A stretch of DNA of 64,000 nucleotides from Theropithecus gelada (taxonomy: Eukaryota; Chordata; Mammalia; Primates; Cercopithecidae): NCBI RefSeq assembly GCF_003255815.1, contig NC_037682.1:9984711-10048710 (forward strand), given 5' to 3'. The position numbers and the translations under genes were made by a program. Positions 41,744 to 52,092 of this stretch are shown here, one piece after another (position 1 is the first letter of the stretch; each line of letters starts with the position of its first letter). The notes beneath the pieces were generated by a model. The model searched no databases and had not been told where the DNA came from. It was given only the letters and a program-made list of their open reading frames with translations.

Positions 41744-42916
41744 GGAACCTACTCAAGGGGCCCAGAAGAGGGCCCACTTCACAAGGGCTGGCCCAAGGCA
41801 AAGGGGCCAGGGCCACGGGCCTGTTTCCTCCACGGTGGTGCCCACAGTGGCTTCTCCAGCCCGGCGGCTGGGAGCATGTCAGTGGCTGCTGGCTTCACAG
41901 ACTCGGGGCTGGGGGCTCAGGCTCTCTGGTCATCTGCCTGCTGGTGTCACTTGGAGTGGCTCCAACTGGACCCTGAGGCTGCGTGAGGTGCTTCCGAGAC
42001 CTCCAGCATCTCCCCAGAGAGGCAGCTGCTCCAGACCTCCCAGAAAAGCTGAATTTGGAAAGTAGGAAATGTGGAGACTGAAGACTTTAATTCTAGACTG
42101 GAATTAAAGTGTGACTGGTGACACTTACGGAATCGAGTTTAGCAATCATTTCCTTGGTCAAAGTTTAACCCGCGTTGAGGGAGGCGCAGACGTGAGGGAG
42201 ATGCAGCCTCCTCCGCTCGGGGGCCAGGGCCAGCCTGCTCTTAGCCAGGTCTTGGGAAGGCCTAAGTTCTCCTCCTGGCGGCTGTGGGACGCCAGGGCTG
42301 CCTGCCCCCTTCGGTGCCCCTGCGTACCTACCTCCCAGAGTGGCTGAGCCAAAAGAAGGCGGGCCCGCAGATCCCCCTAACTTGGGGCTGGGGCAGCTGT
42401 GCAGGTCTCTGTGTGGGCTTGGGTCACTGGCAGCTGCCCAGCCCCTGCGCCTCCCAGGCTATGCGGCCTGGCCTTGCCCATGGCCCCACCGGTGGCTCCT
42501 GCCTCCACTCACCTGCTCTGGTTGGCGTCCTGTTCCCCCTTTGCTGTTACCCTGTCCTGAGCCCTCGGTGGAGCTTCCCAGCATCAACAGACACCCCACA
42601 GACTCCCCAAGTTCGGTGTGCCCAATGCCTCCCTGAGATCTCTGTCCCCTCCCCAAATCTACGCCTCCTGCAGAGCCCCACCTCAGCTATGGCCTCCCAT
42701 GTCACGGTCCCTGGCCTGGAACCCAGCGTCTTGGTTCATGCCTCCTGCTCTCTGCCTCCCAAACTCACAACAGGCCAAGCCTGGCTAGTTTTGCCTCCTA
42801 AGGATGTCTCTCTCCCACCTCCCCAACTCCACAGCTGTCCTTGCCCTTGTCTTTCTGCCTCAACTCCTGTCCCTGGACCCACCCCGCACTGCAAACCCTT
42901 GGGTCAAATCCTGCTT
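41744..42916. other. SLC22A12: SLC22A12 5' flank
   Basis: No coding exon upstream of the ATG. It should contain the 5' UTR and proximal promoter, but no TATA box or clear start site is evident. A DR1-type HNF4 site overlapping an HNF1-like site lies at 42156-42170. The transcript may have further 5' exons beyond what can be seen. Confidence 0.5.
42156..42170 (-). promoter_or_regulatory. SLC22A12: Candidate HNF4/HNF1 site in the SLC22A12 promoter
   Basis: GGTCAAAGTTTAACC: the + strand reads as a DR1-like HNF4 site. The minus strand (GGTTAAACTTTGACC) matches 9 of 12 fixed positions of the HNF1 palindrome GTTAATNATTAAC. HNF1 control of SLC22A12 in kidney is known; this being the site is inference. 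It lies about 415 bases before the ATG. Confidence 0.4.
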
Positions 42917-42930
42917 AAAAGTCAAGGGGC

Positions 42931-43241
42931 GGCCGGGCGCGGTGGCTCAAGCCTGTAATCCCAGCACTTTGGGAGGCCGAGGCGGGTGGATCACGAGGTC
43001 AGGAGATCGAGACTATCCTGGCTAACATGGTGAAACCCCGTCTCTACTAAAAATACAAAAAAAAAAAAAACTAGCCGGGCGTGGTGGCGGGCGCCTGTAG
43101 TCTCAGCTACTTGGGAGGCTGAGGCGGGAGAATGGCGTGAACCCGGGAGGCGGAGCTTGCAGTGAGCCGAGATCGCGCCACTGCACTCCAGCCTGGGAGC
43201 ACAGCGAGACTCCGTCTCAAAAAAAAAAAAAAAAAAAAAAA
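42931..43241 (+). mobile_element. AluY (young, lineage-specific substitutions)
   Basis: Full-length Alu from GGCCGGGCGCGG to a poly(A) of about 20, flanked by a perfect 14-bp target duplication AAAAGTCAAGGGGC (42917-42930 and 43238-43251). It has AluY features (GATCACGAGGTCAGGAGATC, GAATGGCGTGAACCC). CTCAAGCC and ACTAGCCGGG replace the human-consensus CTCACGCC and ATTAGCCGGG. Confidence 0.95.
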
Positions 43242-43436
43242 GTCAAGGGGCTCCCAGTCAACAATAGCTAGTTGTGCCTTACCAGGGCAGGGGGGCAGGC
43301 AGCAGTGTGTGCCGGTGCAGGGTGTGGGGTTCAGGAAAGTCTGGATTGAAGCCAAGAGAACCCCCTTGGTCTTGATAGCTAATTCTCTAGGCGAAAGGGC
43401 CAGAAAACACAAAGCAGTTAAAAAGTGTGTGTGTGT

Positions 43437-43744
43437 GGCCGGGTGTGGTAGCTCATGCCTGTAATCCCAGCACTTTGGGAGGCCTAGGTGGGCAGATCAC
43501 TTGAGATCAGGAGTTCAAGACCAGCTTGGCCAACATGGCAAAAACCCATCTCTACTAAAAATACAAAAGTTAGCTGAGCACGGTGGTGGTGTACAGCTAT
43601 AATTCCAGCTACTTGGAAGACTGAGGCAGGAGAATCTCTTGAACCCGGGAGGTGGAGTTTGCAGCAAGCTGAGATTGCACCATTGCACTCTAGCCTGGGC
43701 AACAAAGCAAGACTCTATCTCAAAAAAAAAAAAAAAAAAAAAAA
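43437..43744 (+). mobile_element. AluS/J-type element
   Basis: GGCCGGGTGTGGTAGCTCAT to a poly(A) run ending 43744. Older than the preceding Alu, as many CpG sites have decayed (ATCACTTGAGATCAGGAG, GAGCACGGTGG). Confidence 0.95.
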
Positions 43745-43850
43745 GAAGTGTATATGTATGTGGCTATATGCACATGCCTGTGTATGTGTGCACATGTGTT
43801 TGCACAAGTGCATGTGTGTATGTGTGTGCATGCGTATATGTGCAGTGCAG
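43745..43850 (+). repeat. TG-rich low-complexity sequence after an Alu tail
   Basis: GTGTATATGTATGTGGC, TGCACATGCCTGTGTATG and GTGTGTATGTGTGTGCATG. Probably a degenerated microsatellite seeded at the Alu tail. Confidence 0.6.
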
Positions 43851-44259
43851 CAGTGATGGCAACCCAGGTGTTTGCTGTTATGTGCTTTGGGCACAAAACT
43901 CTCCATTTGAGGCATAAATGCCCCTCCCATCTGCTTCTTTTTGCTTCACCCACTCTTCCCACTGCCCCACCACGTGGCTTACCAAGCCAATTTCTTTGCC
44001 TCCCTGGACTCTGCACCTTGACTCATCCACTGCTTCTACCACGCGCCCTGTACATGCTTGCTCAGTTCCCACCCTTGCTTATGTTGGACCTCCAGCCTGG
44101 AATGCTGTCTCCAGGCTCACCCTTAGGCCACATACTGTGTGGAATGGGCACAGTCCAAATACTGCCTCCCCCAGTGGGCTCTCTTTGCTTATTCCTGCCT
44201 ACACCCAGGGCTCAGAGTTGTCAGTGGAATCCCATCTTTACATTGTCCTGCATTCTTCT

Positions 44260-44329
44260 CAAACTCCTGACCTCAGGTGATCTGCCCACTTCGGCCTCCC
44301 AAAGTGGCATGAGCCATGGCACCCAGCCA
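44260..44329 (-). mobile_element. 70-bp Alu 5' fragment with target duplication
   Basis: Only the 5' end of an Alu (minus strand), with a small internal deletion at AAAGTGGCATGAGCC. It is flanked by a perfect 16-bp direct repeat TGTCCTGCATTCTTCT (44244-44259 and 44330-44345), and there is no poly(A) tail. Confidence 0.85.
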
Positions 44330-44399
44330 TGTCCTGCATTCTTCTATTATGGTCCAGTTGGTCTTATTTCCAGCGAGCTCCTGGTAGTCTGGGACCCTT

Positions 44400-44955
44400 C
44401 TTTAGAGCCTCTTTGGAACTGATTTGGACAACAAATAGAGGCTCCATGAAGACTTGCTGAAGTGCATGGAATATTTTTTTTAAAAACTTCCTTTTTTTTC
44501 TAATTATGAAATAATTTACACACTTCCTTAAAAATTCAGAACATATTGAAAAGTGTAATGAAAATAAAGATCACTCATATACTCACCAACCAGTGAGTTA
44601 CACTATTGTTTACAGTTTGGTGTAAATATGTCCAGGCTTTGTTTTTGTAACTGATATGTTTAGCTTCATCAGCCTGAGTTGCCAAATAAGCTTTACATTT
44701 CCTTTTGTAAAATCCAAAAGAAAAACCTTTGTCTTTTAATTAGCAGTTTTAACCTGTTCATATTTATTGTAATTATTGACATGTTTGGACTTCATTTACC
44801 ACATTTTCCCTTTAAATCTTGGTTTCCTTGTTCCTAATTTCTACTGAATAAATTAAGTTTTCTTGTTCTATACTTCTGTCTTGGTCTGTCAGTTATGTTT
44901 TATTTCTGTTATCCTTATATTTGAACACACAAACCAGGGGTTATTTGATACCACT
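44400..44955. repeat. AT-rich sequence, probably decayed L1/other repeat
   Basis: AT-rich stretch unlike the GC-rich unique DNA nearby (TAATTATGAAATAATTTACA, GTGTAATGAAAATAAAG). It resembles old LINE sequence, but I cannot name the family. No gene. Confidence 0.35.
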
Positions 44956-44959
44956 TTCC

Positions 44960-45790
44960 CTCTTCAAAACTACCACCTTCTCTTCCATTCTCTCTCTCAA
45001 TAGATGACCTTTCTTCTTATTTCACTGAAACAATAGAAGCCATCAGAAGCCAACAATCTAATTCGCTCACCAGCTCACCTGCCTTGGTGCCCCCACATTC
45101 TGCCTTCCCTCCACCCAGTTTGGTCTCTCTCTCATCCATGCCAGCCCCTCACTGTGTGCCTAGAGCCCCTTTGCCTATTCACGTCTCTCTTTGGCACTTG
45201 TCTTTCCCTCACTACTGGATAATTTCCAGCAATGTACAAATATGCCATTTTTTCTGTAGTCTTCCAAAAAGTCCCCCTCCATTTGAGCCCCTCTTTCTTC
45301 TTAAGCTATCGCCCCGCCTTTGCTTCTATTTACAACAAAATTCTATGAAAGTATTATTGACACTCATTTCCACTTTCTCTCTTCCCATTGTTTTGTTCTT
45401 TTGGATTCATTCCCACCAAGGCTTTGCCCCATCACTCTGCTGTCACCAATGACCTCCATGCTGCTAGATGCAATGACATTTTCAGTCCTCATCTTACTCG
45501 AGCCATCTGTCTCTGATCTCCACCTGAGGATACTTTCTTCCCTGGGCCTCCAGGACTCACCAATTCTCAGTCTTCTTGGTTGGGTTTTCCTCTTCTCCCC
45601 ACACTGTTAACATTGGAGGCCACTGAGCTCACTCCTTGGTCTTCTCTGTCTTCTCTATCATCTGGTCCATTCACATCTTTAGCCTGTACCTCTTCTTGGA
45701 ATGCTAGATTTTGATCCAACTGCCTAATCTTAGGTGCTTAATCAATATCTCACACTTAGTGTGGCCAAAGCTGAGCTCTCCCAAAAAAGT
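44960..45790 (+). mobile_element. L2 LINE, 3' coding part remnant
   Basis: Ordered words of the L2 reverse-transcriptase C-terminal region survive: CACCAATGACCTCCATGCTG, TCAGTCCTCATCTTACTCGA, TGGGCCTCCAGGACTCACC, GGTCTTCTCTGTCTTCTCTA, CAACTGCCTAATCTTAGGTG. Frame broken throughout; an ancient fossil. Confidence 0.65.
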
Positions 45791-45813
45791 GCTTCTCATT
45801 CAGCTTTCTCTAC

Positions 45814-46118
45814 TTTTTTTTTTTTTTTTTTAAATTGCGTCAGAGTCTTGCTCTGTTCCCCAGGCTGGAGTGCAGTGGTGCCATCTCGGCCCACTGCAAA
45901 CTCCACCTCCCAGGCTCCAGCAATTCTCATGCCTCAGCCTCCTGAGTAGCTGGGTCTACAGGCATGCGCCACCATGCCCAACTAATTTTTGTATTTTTAA
46001 TAGAGATAGGGTTTCACTATGTTGGCCAAGCTGGTCTCGAACTCCTGGCCTCAAGTGATCCACCCTACTCGGCCTCCCAAAATACTGGGATTATAGGCAT
46101 GAGCCACCACACCCAGCC
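45814..46118 (-). mobile_element. Alu element, antisense
   Basis: T-run, then CAGAGTCTTGCTCTGTTCCC through to CATGAGCCACCACACCCAG. Complete antisense Alu, middle-aged, inserted at the end of the L2 remnant. Confidence 0.95.
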
Positions 46119-46282
46119 CCAAATCACCAGCATTTTAATTTCAGAATGTGTAATTTCCATTTCAGAATCCCTGTTTGGTTCTTCCTATAACTGCCCCTTC
46201 TTGTTTCCTAGTTTCCGCTTCTTGTTTCATGGGTGGAATAATTTCCTTGATCTCTTAGTGGATATTAAGAGTGTTTCTCTTG

Positions 46283-46578
46283 GGCCAGGCATGGTGGCTC
46301 ATGCCTGTAATCTCAGCACTTTGGGAGGCCGAGGTGGGTGGATCACTTGAGGTCAGGAGTTTGAGACCAGCCTGGCCAACATGGGGAAACCCTGCCTCTA
46401 GTAAAAATACAAAAATTAGCCAGGCGTGGTGGCACACACCTGTAATCCCAGCTACCAGGGTTGCTGAGGCAGGAGAATTGCTCGTATCCATGAGGTGGAG
46501 GTTGCAGTGGAGCCAAGATCACACCACTGCACTCCAGCCTGGGCGACAGAGCGAGACTGTATCTGACAAAAAAAAAAG
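46283..46578 (+). mobile_element. Alu element
   Basis: GGCCAGGCATGGTGGCTCAT to TGTATCTGACAAAAAAAAAA. Flanks AAGAGTGTTTCTCTT and AAGAGTGTCTTTCTT suggest a slightly decayed target duplication. Confidence 0.95.
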
Positions 46579-46599
46579 AGTGTCTTTCTTGTTAATATC

Positions 46600-47700
46600 A
46601 ATATGCATTTGTTGAGCTGAGTGTTGATAATGCACCAGCTACTGCTCTAGGCACAGGGATGCAGCAGTGAACAAACAAGATAATTCCCTGTTCTCACTGA
46701 TATGTAGAAAGACATGCCAGTAAGAGAGGGGAAACACATCAAGAAATAAATGAATATAATGTAGTGACAAGTAGTGATCATGCCATGGAGAGAGCAAGAC
46801 AGCATAAGAGGCAGAGAGTAAGGATCATGTTGCCACTTTGGGTGGGGCAGTCGGGGAAGACTTCTCTGTGGAGGTGGCATTGAAAGAGACTCAAGTAGAT
46901 GAGGGACAAGACACACAGTTGACTGGGGAAAGAACATTGCAGGCAGAGGGAAGAGTATATGCAAATACCCTGGGGTGGGCATGTGATTTTATGCTCAAGA
47001 AGTAGGAAGGAGGCCAGTGTGGTTGGGGATAAGTGAGTGGGAAAAGTAGAGCAGTTATGGGACCAAAACATACAGATCCTTATAGGGTTTTGAGGAGAGG
47101 AGTGGCATGATCTGACTAATGTTTTTACAAATCCCCCTGGAGAACAGACTGAAAATGGGACGAAATAGAAGAAGGGGTTCCCCCAGGAGGCTGTTGGGGT
47201 GGATCATGTGAGCAATGAGGGTCAGTGCTAGGGCATTAGGGCAGGTGGAGAGAAATGCTTGGATTTGGGGCATATTGCTTTGCTTTGATTAAATATAGGG
47301 CCAAGGGTGAAGAAAAAGGATAAACTGATGATCAGGTGGGTGGTGGGTGGATGGTGGGCCATTTACGGAGAAGCAGAACACTCGGGGAGAAACAAGTGTG
47401 AGGGAAAAATGAATCATTTTTTGTGATGAGATTGACACATCTATTAGCCATGCAGGTGGTGGCATCATGGAGTGATTTGGGAATAATTAGGGGATAAAAG
47501 GCATTTTAAGTCACAGGACTGGATAAGCTCACGTAGGGTGCAACTTTTCATAGCAAAGAGATGACATTTGTGATGGAGCCTTCGGTCTCTGATTTTGAGA
47601 GGTCAGGAAGAGGATGACCCAGCAAAAGAACTGTGAAGGCAAAACCAGTGAGTCCTGGAAACCAGGACAGCAGGATGTCCCAGAAGCCAGAGTAAAAAGT
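46600..47700 (+). repeat. Old mammalian-wide interspersed repeat
   Basis: It contains the common ancient-repeat series GTGTTGATAATGCACCAGC, TACTGCTCTAGGCACAGGGA, GCAGTGAACAAACAAGATAA, GCAGGCAGAGGGAAGAGTAT, GGAGGCCAGTGTGGTTGG and GAGGAGTGGCATGATCTGAC. I recognise the series as a widespread pre-eutherian-age element but cannot name it reliably. No coding potential. Confidence 0.5.
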
Positions 47701-47733
47701 ATCTGACAGAGTCAATCAGCAATGTCATATCCT

Positions 47734-48033
47734 TGGGTGGGTGCAGTGGCTCACGCCTGTAATCCCAACACTTTGGGAGGCCGAGGCAGGTGAATCATCT
47801 GAGGTCAGAAGTTCGAGACCCGCCTGGCCAACATGGTGAAACCTCTACTAAAAATACAAAAAATTAGTCAGGCGTGGTGGCGCATACCTGTAATCCCAGC
47901 TACTCGGGAGGCTGAGGCAGGAGAATTGCTTGGATCTAGGAGGCAGAGGTTGCAGTGAGCCAAGGTCACACCATTGCACTCCAGCCTGGGCAACAAGAGT
48001 GAAACTCCATCTCAAAAACAAACAAACAAACAA
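47734..48033 (+). mobile_element. Alu element (AluS-like)
   Basis: GGTGGGTGCAGTGGCTCACG to CCATCTCAAAAACAAACAAA. The tail has become (AAAC)n. Confidence 0.95.
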
Positions 48034-48254
48034 GTCACAGCCTGCTGAGAGGTGGAGTGGGATAAGGTCTAGAATTAGCCCCCGGATTTGGCAGCATGGA
48101 CTTCTCTGAGGGCCCTGGCTGGAGGGTTTACTGTTGAGGGGTGAGGTGAAATGCAGAGAGGCACAGGACCGTGAGAGTGCTGGAGGCAGGGAAGTGAAGT
48201 CGGTGAACACAGGCAGCTCACCTATGGAGTTTCACTCTAAGGAGAAGCAGGAAA

Positions 48255-48520
48255 ATGGGGATGTGGTTTGCATTAATTAGAGTAATGCTGGCTGCTATAG
48301 CAAGCCAATCTCGAAATGTATAACAGCTCAAACACAATAGAAGTTTATTTATTGATAGTTTAAAGTCCCAAATGGCTGTTGCTGACTGTGGGCAGCTCTT
48401 CTCCAAGAGGTGTCTGGAAATGCAGGCTCTCCCTGTCTCGCAGCTTGGCGTCCACGCTGGCGGTGCTCACGTGCATCCAGCCACAGAGGGGAAGAAAGGA
48501 TAAAGCATCCACCTGCATTT
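48255..48520 (+). repeat. Old interspersed repeat, copy 3 (split by an Alu)
   Basis: GCATTAATTAGAGTAATGCT, GGCTGCTATAGCAAGCCAAT, AGAAGTTTATTTATTGATAG, CTCTTCTCCAAGAGGTGTC. It continues after the Alu at 48807-48990 (AGAAGTGACCCACATTTATT, CCCCACTGCTGAGAACTGG). Same family as 19249 and 20890. Confidence 0.5.
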
Positions 48521-48806
48521 AAAAAAAAATTTTTATTTGTATTTTTTTGAGATGGAGTTGCGCTCTGTCACCAGTGAGCAATCTCAGCTCACTGCAACCT
48601 CCGCCTCCCAGGTTCAAGCGATTTTCCTGCCTCAGCCTCTGGAGTAGCTGAGGTTACAGGTGTGTACCACCATGCGTGGCTAATTTTTGTATTTTTAGTA
48701 GAGACGAGGTTGGCCAGGCTGGTCTCAAACTACTGACCTCAGGTGATCTGCCCCCATCAACCTCCCAACGTGCTGGGATTACAGGCGTGAGCCACTGCGC
48801 CCGGCC
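48521..48806 (-). mobile_element. Alu element, antisense
   Basis: T-rich tail, TTTGAGATGGAGTTGCGCTC to GAGCCACTGCGCCCGGCC. Flanked by the direct repeat CACCTGCATTT (48510-48520 and 48813-48823). It interrupts an older repeat. Confidence 0.95.
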
Positions 48807-48999
48807 CACATTCACCTGCATTTTAACCATCTTAGCCCAGAAGTGACCCACATTTATTCCGTTCACACCCCACTGCTGAGAACTGGTGACAAGGCAGAAG
48901 GTGGGGAGGGACACAGTTCCTGGCTAGACTGCTGCTTCCAGGCCACATCTCAACACTGGATGGGGAAGCGTGGGTGCTGTGGGCAGTTGGCCATCTCTG

Positions 49000-51120
49000 C
49001 TGTGGGAGCTCACCCAATTGTTATTGAAGCTTTGTTTTCAAGCAGGGGGGTCATTACAACTCGCTTGTGTGCTGATGGATCACATGTTAGAAAGGGAAGC
49101 CTTGATGTTGTTGGCAGGAGGGATATCTGAGCAGAGTCCTTGAGATTGTGAGGGGGGATGGAACCCAGAGCACAGTGGCCCCAGGAGTTCATTGCCAGCT
49201 GCAGGAGGTGAGAGTGATCGTGTGGACACAAACAAAGCTCTGCGTTGGGAGGACAACAGGGGCTGGTGAAATAAGAAGCAAGGTAGGCAGTTGAGCTTCG
49301 GGAGGTATTGCAAATTTGAAGAGAGAGAGGCAGGAGAGCCGACAGACCAGGGAGGGATGGTTGCTGCTGGTACCCCTTGGGAGTCTGTGATGAGACTTTG
49401 CCTTCTCTGTGGGGTGCAGGAGTGGTGTGGACAGAGTTAGGTTTGGGCATGGAGGAACCTGGCCAGGCAGCAAAAGAGGAGAGAGATGGGGCCGCTGCAC
49501 GGTGTGCATGTGCAAGGGAGTGGCTGTAAGATGTTCCCCGGAGGAGTCCTGAGCTAGCGGCTAAAGGGACTCAAGGCCACTGGGACAGTGCAGGAGAAGG
49601 GGCGCCAAGTCTTAGAGCACACAGTGTGGAAGGACTGTTACAGTCCAGGTCTGGAGGGGAGCCCAGGTGGAGAGCTGGGACGCGGGCAGCTACTGGTCTA
49701 GTGATGAGCCCTAGACCACAGGGGTGAGTGGCGGGTGGAGGATAAGATTTTTGCCGGGGGAAGGGTCAAGGAACAGAGAGTGGAGGCAACGGGAGCAAAA
49801 TCAATGAAGGGAGATCCCATGGCCGTGAGGCTTCAACCCTGTCCCGGGCCCGCCTTGTTACTGGCAAGATGGCAGATTTTCTCAAAATGGGCACAGCAAG
49901 TGGTTTGTCAGCGTTTTCTTTTTTTTTTTGGACCTGGGGTTGCACGGTGGGCATCTTTCTGGCTGGTTGGTGCAGCAGGTTTTTTGTGATTCCTCCCAGC
50001 CCCCAATGTCCTGTGGTGACAGCAGCTGCCTCTGGTCCCAGGCCAGGCAGGAGAAAGGGCAGGCAGGAGAGCTTACTGTCCGTGACTCAGCAGGGCTGGC
50101 CGAATCCAGGCGGGCGGCTGAAGGAGGCAGCAGCCAAAGCTGGCTGGGCTTGCTCAGGGCTTAACAGGGCTCTGTGCCCCTCGAGGTTGCCTGGGGCTTG
50201 GAAACTATTACTGCAGAATCAGAGCCTCTGCTCTTCTCCCAGCCCTTGTTTCTGTGGGCTGGGTTCTTGGAGGTAGAAGGGCGCTCCTGGGAGAAGCTCT
50301 GTGCGGACCCCTTGGAGGATCTGCGAGCCTTCAGCTTGTCACCCCTTGCTCAGAGTCTGAGATAACTCCCTAGGGCCTTGGAGAGGAGGCTGAGGCCATG
50401 GGAACCCTTTTTTCTCCCTTTGGCTGCTTCCATCACGTGGCCCCAACCCTGCCCACACAGGCACCAACTCTCTTCTGAAGAGGTCCTGCGCTCTTGTCTT
50501 TGCTCCATCGCTGCTTGTTCCACCTGAATGCTGTGGCCACCGTCTCCGCCTGTCCAGGCCCATTCCTCTCTCCTCGCTTTCCTATCCCTGAGGCCCTCCA
50601 GAACAGTGCCCACCACCTGGAGGTGCTTTGAGTGAGGTGATGGGCTGCAGGTTTTCTAAGCGCCAGGTCCAAGTCATCGTGCCTCTAACAGTGCCCAGCA
50701 CAGGACTGGCACAGGGTAGGGCCCAGTCAGGGCTGCAGAGAGGGGTGGCCATCTTCACAGTCTCGGTTTAAATCCAGGTCTTCTGGGCCTTGATTTCCTC
50801 ATCTGTGGAAAGGGCATCGTGTTCTCCACTCTGTGAAGTGGTCTTTAGGGCAAGATGTCCTGGTTCTCCGAGAGTCCTTCTCCAGCTTCTGAAGTGTCTA
50901 CATGAGGATAATGAGGGCCCCCAACCCATGTGAGGCTCGGGAGTGCCAGCTCCTCCAAAGCCTCTGAAGGTCTGCTCTCCTGGGTATTGCTTGCTCCAAA
51001 CGTCTGTTTGGAACAGCCTGGGCCACTGCCTTTCTGAAAAATGGCAGTGGCTTTGCTCCTTGTCACTACCAAATGTGCCCCAAATGTGGTCACAGGCTCA
51101 ATTTGAAATTCCCCACAGAA
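49000..51120. other. Intergenic sequence without recognised gene
   Basis: GC-moderate unique or very old repeat-derived DNA. A MIR fragment is likely at 50690-50830 (TTTAAATCCAGGTCTTCTGG, TTGATTTCCTCATCTGTGG). No exon-like open frame with splice sites that I could support. Confidence 0.6.
50690..50830 (+). repeat. MIR/L2 fragments
   Basis: CAGTGCCCAGCACAGGACTG and CTTGATTTCCTCATCTGTGG are typical MIR/L2 words, but fragmentary. Confidence 0.5.
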
Positions 51121-51145
51121 CAACTGGGAAATGCCCCAGTGCTTA

Positions 51146-52092
51146 TGATGGTGATGATGATGGTGATGATAGGAATGACAATGATAGTGGTGCTGCTGCT
51201 GATGGTGGTGGTGGTGACTGAGATGGTGATGGTGGTGGTGATTGAGATGGTGGTGGTGGTGATTGAGATGGTGGTGGTGGTGATTGAGATGGTGGTGGTG
51301 GTGACTGAGATGGTGATGGTGGTGGTGATTGAGATGGTGGTGGTGGTGATGATTGAGATGGTGGTGGTGGTGATTGAGATGGTGGTGGTGGTGATTGAGA
51401 TGGTGGTGGTGGTGACTGAGATGGTGATGGTGGTGGTGATTGAGATGGTGGTGGTGGTGATGATTGAGATGGTGGTGGTGGTGATTGAGATGGTGGTGGT
51501 GGTGATTGAGATGGTGGTGGTGGTGACTGAGATGGTGATGGTGGTGGTGATTGAGATGGTGGTGGTGGTGATGATTGAGATGGTGGTGGTGGTGATTGAG
51601 ATGGTGGTGGTGGTGATTGAGATGGTGGTGGTGGTGACTGAGATGGTGATGGTGGTGGTGATTGAGATGGTGGTGGTGGTGATGATTGAAATGGTGATGG
51701 TGGTGATTGAGATGATAATTGAGGTGGTGATGATGATGATTAAGATGATGGTGGTGGTGATTGAGATGGTGATGGTGATGATTGAGATGGTGATAATTGA
51801 GATGTTGATGATGATGATTAAGATGGTGCTGATTGAGATGATGATGGTGGTAGTGATGCTGATGGCAGTGGTGATGATGATTGAGATGATGATGGTGGTT
51901 CTTGAGGTGATGATGGTGATGGTGGTGGTGGTGATGATTGAGATGATGATGGTGGTGGTGATGATGACTGAGATCATGGTGGTGGTGATTGAGGTGGTGA
52001 TGGTGGTGGTGGTGGTAATGATGATTGAGATGGTGATGGTGGTGATTGAGATGATGATGGTGGTGATTAAGATGGTGGTGCTGCTGGTGACA
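51146..52092 (+). repeat. GTGATTGAGATGGTGG minisatellite with 111-bp higher-order unit
   Basis: About 0.95 kb of 21- and 24-bp subunits based on GTGATTGAGATGGTGGTGGTG. The marker GTGACTGAG recurs at 51214, 51301, 51412, 51523 and 51634: one 87-bp and three 111-bp intervals. After about 51680 the array degenerates into ATG/GTG triplets. All subunits are multiples of three, so frames stay open on both strands (His/Asn-Leu-rich or Val/Met-rich); this is not coding evidence. Confidence 0.95.

Noticed and set aside
42918..43250. Short protein-like frames inside Alu elements (for example MSRDRATALQPG or FLVEMGFCHVGQAGLELL)
   Set aside because: Standard translations of Alu sequence on either strand; not genes.
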